Shown one piece after another: positions 8,196 to 17,287 of a stretch of 64,000 nucleotides of DNA. The translations under genes were made by a program, and so were the position numbers. Below the pieces are notes generated by a model that did no database searches, was not told the origin of the DNA, and saw nothing but the letters and a program-made list of their open reading frames with translations. Origin of the DNA: Streptomyces diastatochromogenes (GTDB lineage Bacteria > Actinomycetota > Actinomycetes > Streptomycetales > Streptomycetaceae); contig LIQL01000247.1 of the NCBI GenBank assembly GCA_001418405.1, positions 1 through 64,000 on the forward strand, in the 5' to 3' direction. Each line of letters begins with the position of its first letter. The stretch's first letter is position 1.

Positions 8196-9431
8196 TCACC
8201 GCACCGACTCGGCCGGCGGGCGCTCGCGCACCGCACCGTAGGCCAGGAAGTACGCCGGGACCTTGCTCAGCCACCGGGACGTGGTGAGCCGCTCGGCCAC
8301 CCACCGGGCCCGCCGCGGGTCGTCGAACGGCGGCCGGCCCGCCAGCACCGGGGCGATCACCCGGGAGTGCGCGAACCGCTGCAGGGCCTGCGTCAACGCC
8401 GCGGTCGGCCAGCGGCGGCGCTGCACGGCACGGACGTCCGCCAGGCCGACCGCGCCGGCCCGCAGCGGACCGACCAGGTGCCGGGCGGCCGCCACCGCGT
8501 CCTCCACCGCGAGGTTGATGCCGATCCCGAAGACCGGCGACATCGCGTGCGCCGCGTCGCCGATGCACAGCAGCCCCGGGCGGTGCCAGCGCCGCAGCCG
8601 GTCCAGCCGCACGTCGAGCAGCTTCACCTCGTCCCAGGAGCCCAGCGCCCGGATCCGGTCGCCGAGCCAGGGTGCGGCCGAGGCGTAGTTCACCATGAAC
8701 GCCTCCAGGCCCGCGGCCCGCCGTGCCCGGTCCGTGCCCTTGGGGATCAGCGCGGCGCACTGCCAGTACTCCCCGCGGTCGATCAGCGCGGCGAGCAGCC
8801 GGTCGCCGACGCCGCCCACCAGCCCGTGCGGGTCGCCGTCGTGCCGCGGCAGCCGGAACCACCAGGCGTCCATCGGGCAAGGGAAGGCCCGCAGCCCGAG
8901 TTCGGGCAGGGACCGGGCCAGCGAACCCCGGCCGTCGCAGGCCACGGTGAGCGTGGCGCGCAGTTCGCCCCTCCGGCCGTCGGCCGTGCGGTACCGGACC
9001 CCCGCCACCCGGCCGCGCTCCTCGACGAACGACGTCACCTCGGTGCTCATCCGCACGGAGAACGACGGTTCGCGTCGCGCCTCGTCCACCAGGAGGTCGA
9101 GCAGGTCCCACTGCGGCACCATCGCGACGTAGTTGAACCGGCCGCCCAGTGCGGCGATGTTCCCCACGGTCGTCAGCGAGCCGTCCGGGCCGAGCGGCAG
9201 CTGAACGGCCGTCACCCGCCGCTGCGGCAACTGGGCGAAGCGGTCGCTCAGCCCCAACTCGTCCAGCAGCGCCAGCGTGGAGGGGTGCACGGTGTCCCCT
9301 CGGAAGTCGCGCAGGAAGTCCCCGTGCTTCTCCAGGACCGTCACGGCCACCCCGGCCCGCGCCAGCAGCAGGCCGAGCACCATGCCAGCCGGTCCGCCGC
9401 CCACCACACAGCACGTCGTCCGTTCCACCAC
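8196..9431 (-). CDS. FAD-dependent monooxygenase (aromatic hydroxylase type)
   Basis: A 411-residue flavoprotein from the GTG at 9431 behind GGGAAGGGAG. CCVVGGGPAGMVLGLLLARA is the FAD GxGxxG motif near the N-terminus, VACDGRGS is the DG motif shared by p-hydroxybenzoate-hydroxylase-like enzymes, and PGLLCIGDAAHAMSP is the conserved GD motif binding the FAD ribityl chain. The length fits a UbiH/PHBH-type single-component monooxygenase using NAD(P)H and O2. It lies between a small unknown gene and an exported serine hydrolase, so the pathway is unclear. It may act in secondary metabolite tailoring or aromatic breakdown. Confidence 0.9.
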   Translation of the reverse strand: MVERTTCCVVGGGPAGMVLGLLLARAGVAVTVLEKHGDFLRDFRGDTVHPSTLALLDELGLSDRFAQLPQRRVTAVQLPLGPDGSLTTVGNIAALGGRFNYVAMVPQWDLLDLLVDEARREPSFSVRMSTEVTSFVEERGRVAGVRYRTADGRRGELRATLTVACDGRGSLARSLPELGLRAFPCPMDAWWFRLPRHDGDPHGLVGGVGDRLLAALIDRGEYWQCAALIPKGTDRARRAAGLEAFMVNYASAAPWLGDRIRALGSWDEVKLLDVRLDRLRRWHRPGLLCIGDAAHAMSPVFGIGINLAVEDAVAAARHLVGPLRAGAVGLADVRAVQRRRWPTAALTQALQRFAHSRVIAPVLAGRPPFDDPRRARWVAERLTTSRWLSKVPAYFLAYGAVRERPPAESVR

Positions 9432-9508
9432 AACAGCTCCCTTCCCAGGCGGCCCGGGCCCGGCGCTCGCGCCGCCACCGGCACGAATACCCCGGATCGC
9501 ACCGGGAG

Positions 9509-10780
9509 TCAGCCCCGCACCGCCCCGTTTGCCGAGTCCCTCGCGTCGCACAGGGCGTGGTCGATCAGCCTGGTCGTCGCCCGGATCTGGCGGTCGGCGG
9601 TGTCGGGGTCGCCGGGACGGCTGTGCAGGGAGACGGTGACGGTGGTGCGGCCGTCGGCGGTGGTGGCGGGCCACACCATGGAGCCGTACCCGTCCCCGCC
9701 ATGGCCCCAGTAGCCGCCGCCGCAGGTCAGCGGGGTCCAGGAGAGGCCGAGCCCGTAACGGCTGCCCGGTGGTGTGCCCGGGTCGCCGGGCACCGCCACC
9801 GTCCGGCGCATCTCGGCGAGCTGGGCCGGGGCGAGCAGCCGGCCCCGGGCCAGCGCCGCGAAGAACGCGGTGGTGTCCGCGGTCGAGCTGATCAGCGCAC
9901 CGTCGGCGTCCCCGTCGAACGGCAGGTACGCCACGGTGGTGTCGATCAGCGGGGCGCCGGGGGCGAACTGCTGGTAGTCGTTGGCGTGCGGGCGCGGGAG
10001 GTACGGGTCGTCGCCCGGTGCGACGGTGTGCGCGAGGCGCAGCGGGAGCAGGATGCGGCTGCGCACCTCCTGCTCCCAGGAGCGGCCGGTGACCGCCCGG
10101 ATCACCATGCCGGCCAGGACGTAGTTGGTGTTGGAGTACTGCCAGCGGGTCCCGGGTGCGAAGGCGGGCGGGTGGCGCAGCGCGAGCGCGACGCGTCGTG
10201 CGGAGGAGTACGGCGTCCAGCGGTTGCGGTGGTACTCGGCGGCGCTGGGGTGCGGGGCCACCTCACCGATGTAGTCGGGCAGCCCGCTGGTGTGCTGGAG
10301 CAGCTGGCGCATCGTGATGCGTCGCCCGTCGTTGCCGTGACCGCGCACCACGCCGGGCAGCCACCTGTCGAGGGTGTCGTCGAGCGACAGCCGCCCCTCG
10401 CCCACGAGTTGGAGGGCCACCGTCGCCACGAACGTCTTGGTGTTGCTGCCGATCCGGATGTAGCCGTCCCGCGGTACGGGCCGCCCGGTGGACAGGTCGC
10501 CGGTGCCGCTGCGGACGGTGCGCGTGCCGCGGTCCGCGGTCAGTCGGACCTGGACGCCGGTGACACCGGCGTCGCGCACCGCGTCGGCGTCCCGTTGGAG
10601 CCGGGAGGGGGACGGGTGGACGGTGCGCTCCGGGGTGCCCGCCCGGGCGGCGGGGGCGAGCCCGGCCAGGAGGACGGTGGCGGTGAGGAGCGCGGCGGTC
10701 GCCCGGCCGGGCAGGCGCCGTCCGGCCGCCCGTGGGGCACGCCGGGAGCTGGATTTCGGGACGTGCACGGTCATTGGCAT
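9509..10780 (-). CDS. exported serine hydrolase, beta-lactamase/DD-peptidase family
   Basis: A 423-residue class C beta-lactamase-fold protein. A twin-arginine-rich N-region (SSRRAPRAAGRR) and a hydrophobic segment end at a likely cleavage site after ARA, about residue 47. SxxK is GSNTKT with S112/K115, the second motif is YSN in WQYSNTNY, and the third is HGG in GHGGDGYG. The set points to a D-alanyl-D-alanine carboxypeptidase or esterase rather than a specialised beta-lactamase. Secretion places it at the cell wall. The start could also be the ATG two codons further in. No operon partner is evident. Confidence 0.9.
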   Translation of the reverse strand: MPMTVHVPKSSSRRAPRAAGRRLPGRATAALLTATVLLAGLAPAARAGTPERTVHPSPSRLQRDADAVRDAGVTGVQVRLTADRGTRTVRSGTGDLSTGRPVPRDGYIRIGSNTKTFVATVALQLVGEGRLSLDDTLDRWLPGVVRGHGNDGRRITMRQLLQHTSGLPDYIGEVAPHPSAAEYHRNRWTPYSSARRVALALRHPPAFAPGTRWQYSNTNYVLAGMVIRAVTGRSWEQEVRSRILLPLRLAHTVAPGDDPYLPRPHANDYQQFAPGAPLIDTTVAYLPFDGDADGALISSTADTTAFFAALARGRLLAPAQLAEMRRTVAVPGDPGTPPGSRYGLGLSWTPLTCGGGYWGHGGDGYGSMVWPATTADGRTTVTVSLHSRPGDPDTADRQIRATTRLIDHALCDARDSANGAVRG

Positions 10781-10928
10781 GGGGCCACGGTAGGGACGAT
10801 CGGGGCTGGTGGGACATGCTGCTGGCCGGTGGAGTCGGGGTGGGGTTGTCCCCCAGGCGGGCGGGGCGCGGGGCATCCACTGCTGTTGCCCGGGAACGTA
10901 ACCCCCAATATCCGCCTCTTGTGTGGTG

Positions 10929-10944
10929 GGTCGTCACAACGACC
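10929..10944 (+). promoter_or_regulatory. inverted repeat GGTCGT-N4-ACGACC before a secreted-protein gene
   Basis: Perfect 6-bp arms around CACA lie 22 bp before the start codon at 10966 and directly ahead of the AT-rich TTTAAACAAG and the Shine-Dalgarno GGGGAGGAAAG. It may be an operator or a short 5'-UTR hairpin. Confidence 0.4.
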
Positions 10945-10965
10945 TTTAAACAAGGGGAGGAAAGA

Positions 10966-11430
10966 ATGACCGAGCAAGTGCAGAAGAGCGGGAACGGGCG
11001 CGCGGCGCGGGGGATCTTCGGGCGTCGTGGCGTCGGCCGCTTCGCCACGGTGGGCGCCATGGGCGCAGCCGTGGCCGTTCTGGCCGTGACCCCGGCGTTC
11101 GCCAAGGGGAGCGCCACCCTCAACGCGTCACCCGGCACCGTCAAGGTTGGCCAGAACGTGCACCTCACCGGGCACGGCGACAGCGACGCGCTCCGGTACG
11201 GCGAGTTCTGTGCCCAGCAGCGCGTCGGCACCAGCGGTGCCTGGCACACCGTCAAGTGCGGCAAGGTCGTGTCGATGGACGGCGGCGAGGCCACGGTCGA
11301 CGCGAAGGCCAAGGCCACGCACCGTGGCGTCCTGCAGTTCCGCGGCGTGCTGTTCGGCGTCGACGGACCGCACGGCGGCCACCCGCAGGCGGACTTCCAC
11401 ACCGCCGTGCGGACCGTCCACGTGCGCTGA
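10966..11430 (+). CDS. small secreted protein of unknown function
   Basis: A 154-residue protein with a very strong ribosome binding site (GGGGAGGAAAGA). The N-terminus is a long, Arg-rich signal peptide followed by VLAVTPAFA, with likely cleavage after A46. The mature part is beta-rich (SATLNASPGTVKVGQNVHLT resembles an Ig-like strand pair), with two cysteines (C82, C98) that could form a disulfide, and ends in a His-rich segment (GPHGGHPQADFH). I do not recognise a named family; small exported Ig-like proteins of this kind are common in Streptomyces. It is followed by two hairpins. Confidence 0.8.
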   Translation: MTEQVQKSGNGRAARGIFGRRGVGRFATVGAMGAAVAVLAVTPAFAKGSATLNASPGTVKVGQNVHLTGHGDSDALRYGEFCAQQRVGTSGAWHTVKCGKVVSMDGGEATVDAKAKATHRGVLQFRGVLFGVDGPHGGHPQADFHTAVRTVHVR

Positions 11431-11448
11431 CCCGGCGCTGAACGGGGC

Positions 11449-11478
11449 CACCCGGTGGTCGGCGCCGGCCACCGGGTG
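11449..11478. terminator. hairpin terminator after the secreted-protein gene
   Basis: CACCCGGTGG (11449-11458) pairs perfectly with CCACCGGGTG (11469-11478) over a 10-base loop, 18 bp after the stop codon. Convergent genes lie on both sides. Confidence 0.65.
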
Positions 11479-11561
11479 CGCACGACGAAGGAGGGCGGAT
11501 CCGGTCCGCTGAAGGCGGTCGCCGCCCCCCCCCGTGCGGGAGCGGCGGCCGCCCGTTGCCC

Positions 11562-11585
11562 GGCCCGCCCCTTGGCGGGCGGGCC
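11562..11585. terminator. second hairpin, between convergent genes
   Basis: GGCCCGCC (11562-11569) pairs with GGCGGGCC (11578-11585) over an 8-base loop, 20 bp from the stop of the minus-strand gene at 11605. It probably ends transcription from that side. Confidence 0.5.
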
Positions 11586-11604
11586 CGAAGGTCGCGTTCC
11601 GTGC

Positions 11605-12891
11605 TTATGTGGAGGTCTTGCCCAGGCGTACCGGACGGTGGTCCACCGAACGCTGCAAGGCCCGGAAGTCGTCGAACACCGGGTAGTTGTGCGGAAGTTC
11701 ACCGGAACCGGAGTGCTGGACGGTGCGGTTGGCGTACAGGCTGTTCAGGAGCCACGGCTGCTTCTCGGGCCCCAGGTCCCGCACCATCGCCGCCGCCTGG
11801 GCGACGCCGTACGTGGCGACGGCCAGTCGACCGGTGCTGCGGAACCTGTCCACCTGGTTCCGCAGGAAGTGCTGGTGGCTCGCGTACCAGGGGCTCATCG
11901 TGAGGAAGTCCCGCCACTGCTGTGCGGGGACCGGGTGCGCGACCGCCTGCTTCAGCAACTGCCACACCTTCAGGTCCGCGGGCAGGCCGTACCGGCGGGC
12001 GAACGGCGCGGGGACGGTACCGCCCATGTGCTTCTCCCAGAGCAGCACCAGGGAGAACTCGGTGACGAGGAACCGCTGGTCGGCGCGGAGCCGGGGGAGC
12101 ACGTAGTCGACGTACTTCTGGGCGGCTTCCGCCGAGTCCACGTGCGGATGGATGTCCACCCCCTCGATCTCGCGGGTCTGCTTGACGAAGGCCATCCAGC
12201 GTTCGGTGGCGGCCGTCTGTCCGCCCGGCCGGTCGAGGTGGTTCAGCGCGCCCATGTACAGGCGCGTCGTGCAACCGGAGGGGAACTTCTTCCGGCGGTA
12301 GGCGATCACGTGCTCCGCGGCCTTCTCGTAGAAGGCGTTCAGCCGTGCGTTCCGGTCCGCCTCCCTGGTTTCGAGGAACGGCTCGTTGCCGATGGTGAGG
12401 ATGTTCACCTTTCCCATCACGACGTCCAACAGCCGTTCCATCCGCGCTAGTTCATCGCTCATCGCCTGGCTTCCCGGCGACGGTATGGGGCGGTGCACGT
12501 TCTGGAACTTCATCGACAGGACCGTTCCGTACCCCTTTGCCCGCGCCGCCAGGAGGGTCCGGACGGCCGGTTGGGCGGACACCGCGCCGTCGATGTCGGA
12601 CATCGGGACGAACCCGCGCAGCCAGCTGGCGGAGAGTGCTTCCAGCGCGGGGAACGTCACGTCGGAGGGGTCTTCGTTGAAGTTCGCGCCCAGGACGCCC
12701 GCGGGGCCGTCCGCAACGCTGTCGCGGCCCTTCCCGCCCGGCCCGTCCTGCGGCCCGGCGGCGCCGCCGGGCTCCTTCCCGCCGCAACTCGCGATCAGCG
12801 GTGCCCCGGCCAGAACGGTCAGCATCCAGCGGCGTGAGCGAGGGGTGGGCACTGCCGGCGCACGCGTCCCGGTAGTCAGCCGTTGCCTCAT
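11605..12891 (-). CDS. lipoprotein with a GH-A-like glycoside hydrolase barrel
   Basis: A 428-residue exported protein. RSRRWMLTVLAGAPLIASC is a Tat-like signal ending in a lipobox with C36, followed by a Gly/Pro-rich linker. The remainder reads as a TIM barrel: ILTIGNEPFLE places N169-E170-P in the position of the acid/base motif of clan GH-A hydrolases, and RFLVTEFS puts E278 where the nucleophile is expected; HPHVDS lies between them. The specific family is not clear and no carbohydrate-binding module is seen. It is anchored to the outer face of the membrane and probably acts on a polysaccharide. Confidence 0.75.
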   Translation of the reverse strand: MRQRLTTGTRAPAVPTPRSRRWMLTVLAGAPLIASCGGKEPGGAAGPQDGPGGKGRDSVADGPAGVLGANFNEDPSDVTFPALEALSASWLRGFVPMSDIDGAVSAQPAVRTLLAARAKGYGTVLSMKFQNVHRPIPSPGSQAMSDELARMERLLDVVMGKVNILTIGNEPFLETREADRNARLNAFYEKAAEHVIAYRRKKFPSGCTTRLYMGALNHLDRPGGQTAATERWMAFVKQTREIEGVDIHPHVDSAEAAQKYVDYVLPRLRADQRFLVTEFSLVLLWEKHMGGTVPAPFARRYGLPADLKVWQLLKQAVAHPVPAQQWRDFLTMSPWYASHQHFLRNQVDRFRSTGRLAVATYGVAQAAAMVRDLGPEKQPWLLNSLYANRTVQHSGSGELPHNYPVFDDFRALQRSVDHRPVRLGKTST

Positions 12892-13074
12892 CGTTGTGCT
12901 CCTGGTTCTGTGCTTGCGGTTCTTGCTGCCTCCCGGAGGACGGAACGACGGCGGGGCCCCTCCCACACCCGATCGGCCCGTCCCTCCGGACCAGCGACCG
13001 TACCTCCCGGCGCGCCCCACGGGCACGCCGACGAGGAGCACGAACACGCACCAACCACCGCAGTGAGCAGGCGA

Positions 13075-13111
13075 TCTGACGGGCGATCGGCAACGGCCGT
13101 CGCCCGTCAGA
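13075..13111. terminator. 12-bp perfect hairpin downstream of paoC
   Basis: TCTGACGGGCGA (13075-13086) pairs with TCGCCCGTCAGA (13100-13111). It begins 64 bp past the paoC stop and lies 184 bp upstream of the lipoprotein gene, in a 283-bp gap that otherwise shows nothing distinct. Most likely the terminator of the paoABC operon. Confidence 0.6.
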
Positions 13112-13174
13112 CCGCGTTCCGCCGCGTCGCCGCCCCCTTCCGGACGGGACGGCGACGGCGACGGGGGAGGGTAC

Positions 13175-15334
13175 CTAGTCGCGGTCCTCGGACGGCCGCG
13201 GCAGGGCCTCGTCCCAGGGCGCGAGCACCCGGTCCGGGCGGATCGGCAGGTGCCGGTGACGGACGCCGGTGGCGTGCCAGACCGCGTTGGCGATCGCCGC
13301 CGCCGCGCCCACGATGCCGACCTCGCCGATGCCCTTGATGCCCACCGGGTCCTCGTCGTCCGGATCGTCCACCCAGTCGGCTTCGACGAGCGGCACGTCG
13401 GCGTTGGCGGCGACGTGGTAGCCGGCGAGATCGGGGGCGACGTGGGTGCCGGTGGCCCCGTCCCGGACCGCCTCCTCGTGCAGGGCCATCGACAGGCCCC
13501 AGATCATGCCGCCGACGAACTGGTTGCGCGCGGTGAGCGGGTTGACGATCCGGCCGGCTGCGAAGACGCCGAGCATCCGTCGGACCCTGACCTCGCCGGT
13601 GGTGACGTCCACCGCCACCTCGGCGAACTGCGCGCCGTACGCGTGCCGTTCACGGGGCGGCAGGGCGCCGATGGCCGCCGTGGTGTCCGAGCGGGCGGTG
13701 ATCCCCTCCGGCGGGACGTGGCCGCCCAGTGCCAGCTGTTCGCGCAGGTCGTGGGCGGCCAGGGTGACCGCCCACGACCACGAACGGGTGCCCGCCGAGC
13801 CGCCGGCGAGCATCGCCTGGCCGAAGTCGCTGTCGCCGATCCGCACCGTCACCCGGTCCGGCGAAACCTCCAGGGCGTCCGCGGCGACCAGGGTCAGCGC
13901 GGTCCGCGCCCCGGTGCCGACGTCCGCAGCGGTGATCCGCACCGTGAAGGTGCCGTCCGCCTCGGCCGTGACCGCGGCCGTGGACGGCCCGGCCAGGGTG
14001 GGGAACGAGGCGGCCGCGGTGCCGGTCCCGAGCAGCCAGCGGCCGTCGCGGCGCAGCCCGGGGCGCGGGTCGCGCTCGGCCCAGCCGAACCTGCCGGCGC
14101 CCACCTCGAAGCAGTCGAGCAGCTTGCGACTGCTGTAGGGCAGCCCGGAGACCGGGCCCACCGCGGGTTCGTTGCGGGCGCGCAGGACGATCGGGTCGAC
14201 GCCGCACCGCTCGGCGAGCTCGTCGAGCGCGCACTCCAGCGCGAACGAGCCCGGCGCCTCGCCCGGTGCGCGCATGTAGGTGGGCGACGGCACGTCGAGT
14301 CGGACCACGCGGTTGACGGTGTGGTGGGCGTCGGCGTCGTACATCGCCCGGGCCACGTCGGCGCTCCGCTCGACGAACTCGTACACCGTGGAGGTCTGGT
14401 TGAGCCCCTGGTGGTGCAGCGCCCGCAGCCGTCCGTCGGCATCGGCGCCGAGCCGCACCCGCTGCGCGGTGGGGCTGCGGTAGCCGATCAGGGAGAACAT
14501 CTGACGTCGGGTCAGCACGACCCGGACCGGGCGGTGCAGCACCGTCGCCGCCATGGCCGCAGCGACCTGGTGCGCGCGGGTGCCCTTGGCGCCGAAGCCG
14601 CCGCCGACGTGCTCGGAGCGCACCCGGACCGCGGACGCGTCCAGCGAGAACAGCTGCGCGAGCTCCTGCGCGACGTAGATGCTGCCCTGGTTGGTGTCGA
14701 CGACTTCGAGTCGGCCGCTGTCCCAGTACGCGGTCGCCGCGTGCGGCTCCATGGGGTGGTGGTGCTCTTCCGGAGTGGTGTACTCCGCGTCCACCACGAC
14801 CGCGGACGCATCGAGTTCGGCCGCCAGGTCGCCCTTCGTCCGCTCCGCCGCGGCCCGCGGCGTGCTCTCCGGGACGTAGGTCCCGGGGTGCCCGTCGGCG
14901 AACGCCACGTCGTGCGGTTCGAGGTCGTACTCGACCACCAGCGACTCGGCGGCCTCCCTGGCCTGTTCGGAGGTCTCGGCGACCACCAGCGCCACCGGCC
15001 ACCCGGCGTGCGGCACCCGGTCGTGCTGGAAGATCTGCAGCGTCGGGTCGGGGGCGCCCATCGGGCCGGTGTACTGCGTCTCCAGCGGCTGGGCGTTGCC
15101 GTGGTGCAGGACGGTCAGCACGCCCGGCATGGCCAGGACGGGCGCCGCGTCGATCGAGCGGATCCGACCGCGGGTGACGGTGGACACCACCAGCCAGCCG
15201 TGGGCGAGTTCGGCGAACGGGATCTCGGCGGCGTAGCGGGCCGCGCCGGTGACCTTGTCGCGGCCCTCCACGCGGGTGTGCGCGGTGCCGACGGCCCCGA
15301 CGACCGGAGCGGTTGGAGTGGTGGCAGTGGTCAT
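13175..15334 (-). CDS. paoC: aldehyde oxidoreductase, molybdenum cofactor-binding subunit
   Basis: A 719-residue large subunit of a xanthine-oxidase-family enzyme, at the length of E. coli PaoC. HVGGGFGAKGT is the MCD-cofactor-binding motif, AGGSAGTRSWS a further cofactor loop, and GIKGIGEVGIVGAA near the C-terminus carries the catalytic Glu (about E671). The start ATG overlaps paoB by 4 bp (ATGA). With the two upstream subunits it should oxidise aldehydes to acids at a Mo centre, passing electrons through 2Fe-2S clusters to FAD. No maturation factor (PaoD/XdhC-like) is adjacent, so it must be supplied from elsewhere. No Tat signal is visible, unlike the periplasmic E. coli enzyme's small subunit. 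Confidence 0.93.
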   Translation of the reverse strand: MTTATTPTAPVVGAVGTAHTRVEGRDKVTGAARYAAEIPFAELAHGWLVVSTVTRGRIRSIDAAPVLAMPGVLTVLHHGNAQPLETQYTGPMGAPDPTLQIFQHDRVPHAGWPVALVVAETSEQAREAAESLVVEYDLEPHDVAFADGHPGTYVPESTPRAAAERTKGDLAAELDASAVVVDAEYTTPEEHHHPMEPHAATAYWDSGRLEVVDTNQGSIYVAQELAQLFSLDASAVRVRSEHVGGGFGAKGTRAHQVAAAMAATVLHRPVRVVLTRRQMFSLIGYRSPTAQRVRLGADADGRLRALHHQGLNQTSTVYEFVERSADVARAMYDADAHHTVNRVVRLDVPSPTYMRAPGEAPGSFALECALDELAERCGVDPIVLRARNEPAVGPVSGLPYSSRKLLDCFEVGAGRFGWAERDPRPGLRRDGRWLLGTGTAAASFPTLAGPSTAAVTAEADGTFTVRITAADVGTGARTALTLVAADALEVSPDRVTVRIGDSDFGQAMLAGGSAGTRSWSWAVTLAAHDLREQLALGGHVPPEGITARSDTTAAIGALPPRERHAYGAQFAEVAVDVTTGEVRVRRMLGVFAAGRIVNPLTARNQFVGGMIWGLSMALHEEAVRDGATGTHVAPDLAGYHVAANADVPLVEADWVDDPDDEDPVGIKGIGEVGIVGAAAAIANAVWHATGVRHRHLPIRPDRVLAPWDEALPRPSEDRD

Positions 15335-16341
15335 CGGGTGGCCTCCTCGGTCCGCCGGCACTCCGCGGCCAGCTCGGTCAGCACGGCGACGACGAGATTG
15401 CGGATCAGCGTCACCTTGTAGGCGTTGCCGGGCAGCGGCTCGGCGGCGGCGAGTTCGGCGTCCGCGGCGGCGGCGAACGCCTCGGCGGTCGCCGGTCCGC
15501 CGATCAGCGCCCGCTCGGCCGCGTGCGCCCGCCACGGCCGGGACGCGACCGCCCCGAACGCCAGCCGCGCGGCGCGGACCGTGCCGTCCCGGACGTCGAG
15601 GGCGGCGGCCACCGACCCGATGGCGAAGGCGTACGAGGCGCGCTCGCGGACCTTGCGGTAGCAGGACGCGGCGGCGTCGGGGGCGGGCGGCAGGGTGATG
15701 CCGGTGATCAGTGCGCCGGCCGGCAGGGCGGTCTCGCGGTGCGGGGTGGCGCCGACCGGGAGGTAGAACTCCGCGAGCGGCACCTCGTGCGGCCCCTCCG
15801 CCGTGACGTAGTGCACCACGGCGTCGAAGGCGGTCAGAGCGACGCCCATGTCCGAGGGGTGGACGGCCACGCAGTGCGGGGAGGCGCCCAGGATCGCGTG
15901 GTTGTGGTGCTCGCCCGCGATGGCCGGGCAACCGCTGCCGGGCACCCGCTTGTTGCAGGGCTTGCTGACGTCGGTGAAGTACGCGCAGCGGGTCCGCTGG
16001 AGGAGGTTGCCGCCCACGGTGGCCATGTTGCGCAGCTGTCCCGAGGCGCCGGCCAGCACCGCCTGCGTCAACGCCGGGTAGCGTCGGCGGACTTCGGGGT
16101 GGGCGGCCAGGTCGCTGTTGGTGACCGTGGCACCGACGTGCAGTCCGCCGTCGTCGGTGACCTCGATCCGGTCGAGCGGCAACTCCCGCACGTCGACGAG
16201 GAGTGCGGGCCGCTCGACCCCGCTCTTCATCAGGTCGACGAGGTTGGTGCCGCCGCCGAGGTAGTGCGCCTCGGGTTCGGCGCCGAGCAGCGCCACCGCG
16301 CCCGGCACGTCGGACGCCCGCCGGTAGTCGAATTCCCTCAT
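15331..16341 (-). CDS. paoB: aldehyde oxidoreductase, FAD-binding subunit with extra Fe-S cluster
   Basis: A 336-residue subunit. YLGGGTNLVDLMK and ATVGGNLLQRTRC are the FAD-binding motifs of the CO-dehydrogenase flavoprotein fold. Four cysteines C119, C129, C138 and C157, within CAYFTDVSKPCNKRVPGSGC and ASPHC, match the inserted [4Fe-4S] site that distinguishes PaoB from ordinary XdhB proteins; this is the main reason to call the system PaoABC rather than xanthine dehydrogenase. It overlaps paoA by 4 bp and paoC by 4 bp, so all three are coupled. Confidence 0.92.
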   Translation of the reverse strand: MREFDYRRASDVPGAVALLGAEPEAHYLGGGTNLVDLMKSGVERPALLVDVRELPLDRIEVTDDGGLHVGATVTNSDLAAHPEVRRRYPALTQAVLAGASGQLRNMATVGGNLLQRTRCAYFTDVSKPCNKRVPGSGCPAIAGEHHNHAILGASPHCVAVHPSDMGVALTAFDAVVHYVTAEGPHEVPLAEFYLPVGATPHRETALPAGALITGITLPPAPDAAASCYRKVRERASYAFAIGSVAAALDVRDGTVRAARLAFGAVASRPWRAHAAERALIGGPATAEAFAAAADAELAAAEPLPGNAYKVTLIRNLVVAVLTELAAECRRTEEATR

Positions 16342-16916
16342 GCCGCACCCGCCACGTTCATCTCGTTCGCCCCGCTGGTGTTCTGTGCGGTTTCCTCTGC
16401 CGCGCGGGCGACCGCCTGCACGATCGACACGTAGGCACCGCAGCGGCAGAGGTTGCCGCTCATCCGCTCCCGGATCTCCTCCGGGGTCAGCGGCGCCACG
16501 CCCGCTTCCGGTCGGACGTCGGTGGTGACCGCGCTGGGCCAGCCGGCGGCGTGCTCCTCGATCGCCGCGATGGCCGAACATATCTGCCCGGGCGTGCAGT
16601 ACCCGCACTGGTAGCCGTCGAGGTCGAGGAACGCCTGCTGCACCGGGTGCAGCCGGTCCCCGTCCGCGACGCCCTCGATGGTGGTGACCTCCCGGCCCTC
16701 GGCGGCGACCGCCAGTTGGAGACAGGACACCACCCGGCGCCCTTCCAGGAGCACCGTGCAGGCACCGCACTGTCCCTGGTCGCAGCCCTTCTTGGTGCCC
16801 GTCAGGCCGAGCCGTTCGCGCAGCGCGTCCAGCAGGGTCGTGCGGTTGTCGACGGGCAGCGTGTGCTTCTCGCCGTTGATGGTCAAGGTGATGGCGCCGG
16901 CCGTCGATGGGGCCAT
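16338..16916 (-). CDS. paoA: aldehyde oxidoreductase, 2Fe-2S subunit
   Basis: A 192-residue small subunit with two [2Fe-2S] sites: the plant-type N-terminal cluster at C45, C50, C53 and C65 (CDQGQCGACT), and the helical-domain cluster at C104, C107, C157 and C159 (CGYC...CRC). GAAGGCTGAGCCC precedes the ATG at 16916. There is no twin-arginine signal, so the enzyme should be cytoplasmic here. First gene of the operon; its promoter lies in 16917-17287, which holds two palindromes and faces a TetR gene. Confidence 0.93.
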   Translation of the reverse strand: MAPSTAGAITLTINGEKHTLPVDNRTTLLDALRERLGLTGTKKGCDQGQCGACTVLLEGRRVVSCLQLAVAAEGREVTTIEGVADGDRLHPVQQAFLDLDGYQCGYCTPGQICSAIAAIEEHAAGWPSAVTTDVRPEAGVAPLTPEEIRERMSGNLCRCGAYVSIVQAVARAAEETAQNTSGANEMNVAGAA

Positions 16917-17163
16917 GGGCTCAGCCTTCTTTCAGGTCTCACACGTAGAGGGGCTCGGTGGTGTCCCGGTCGAGGCCGCCGGCCGGCGACGGCCGGGCGG
17001 AGTCGGGAGGTCCGGGCGGTGGGTGGTGCGGTCCGTCGCGGCGTCGGAAGAGGTGGTCGAGCAGTGCGGGAGGTCCGGGTGCGGTGGCGTCCGGTCGCGG
17101 TGGCCGTCGGACGCTCCGTGCCGGGTCCCGTCCCCCGCTCGTCGGCCGCTATGGTGGTCCTCA

Positions 17164-17210
17164 AGCGGACAGTTGTCCGCTACCGTTGAAACTTAACGGA
17201 CAGCTGTCCG
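17164..17210. promoter_or_regulatory. two phased operators between paoABC and TetR
   Basis: AGCGGACAGTTGTCCGCT (17164-17181) and CGGACAGCTGTCCG (17197-17210) are two copies of the palindrome CGGACA-N2-TGTCCG with centres 31 bp apart, about three helical turns. They lie 78-124 bp ahead of the TetR start and about 250 bp ahead of paoA. They are very probably the binding sites of the TetR protein at 17288, with cooperative binding on one DNA face. The rest of the 370-bp gap shows no gene. Confidence 0.75.
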
Positions 17211-17287
17211 CTTAGCAAGGCCGTTTGTTCGCCAGGCGAGACCCGTCGGACGGCCCAACTCATCGACGCAGTGCGGGAGGAGGACGC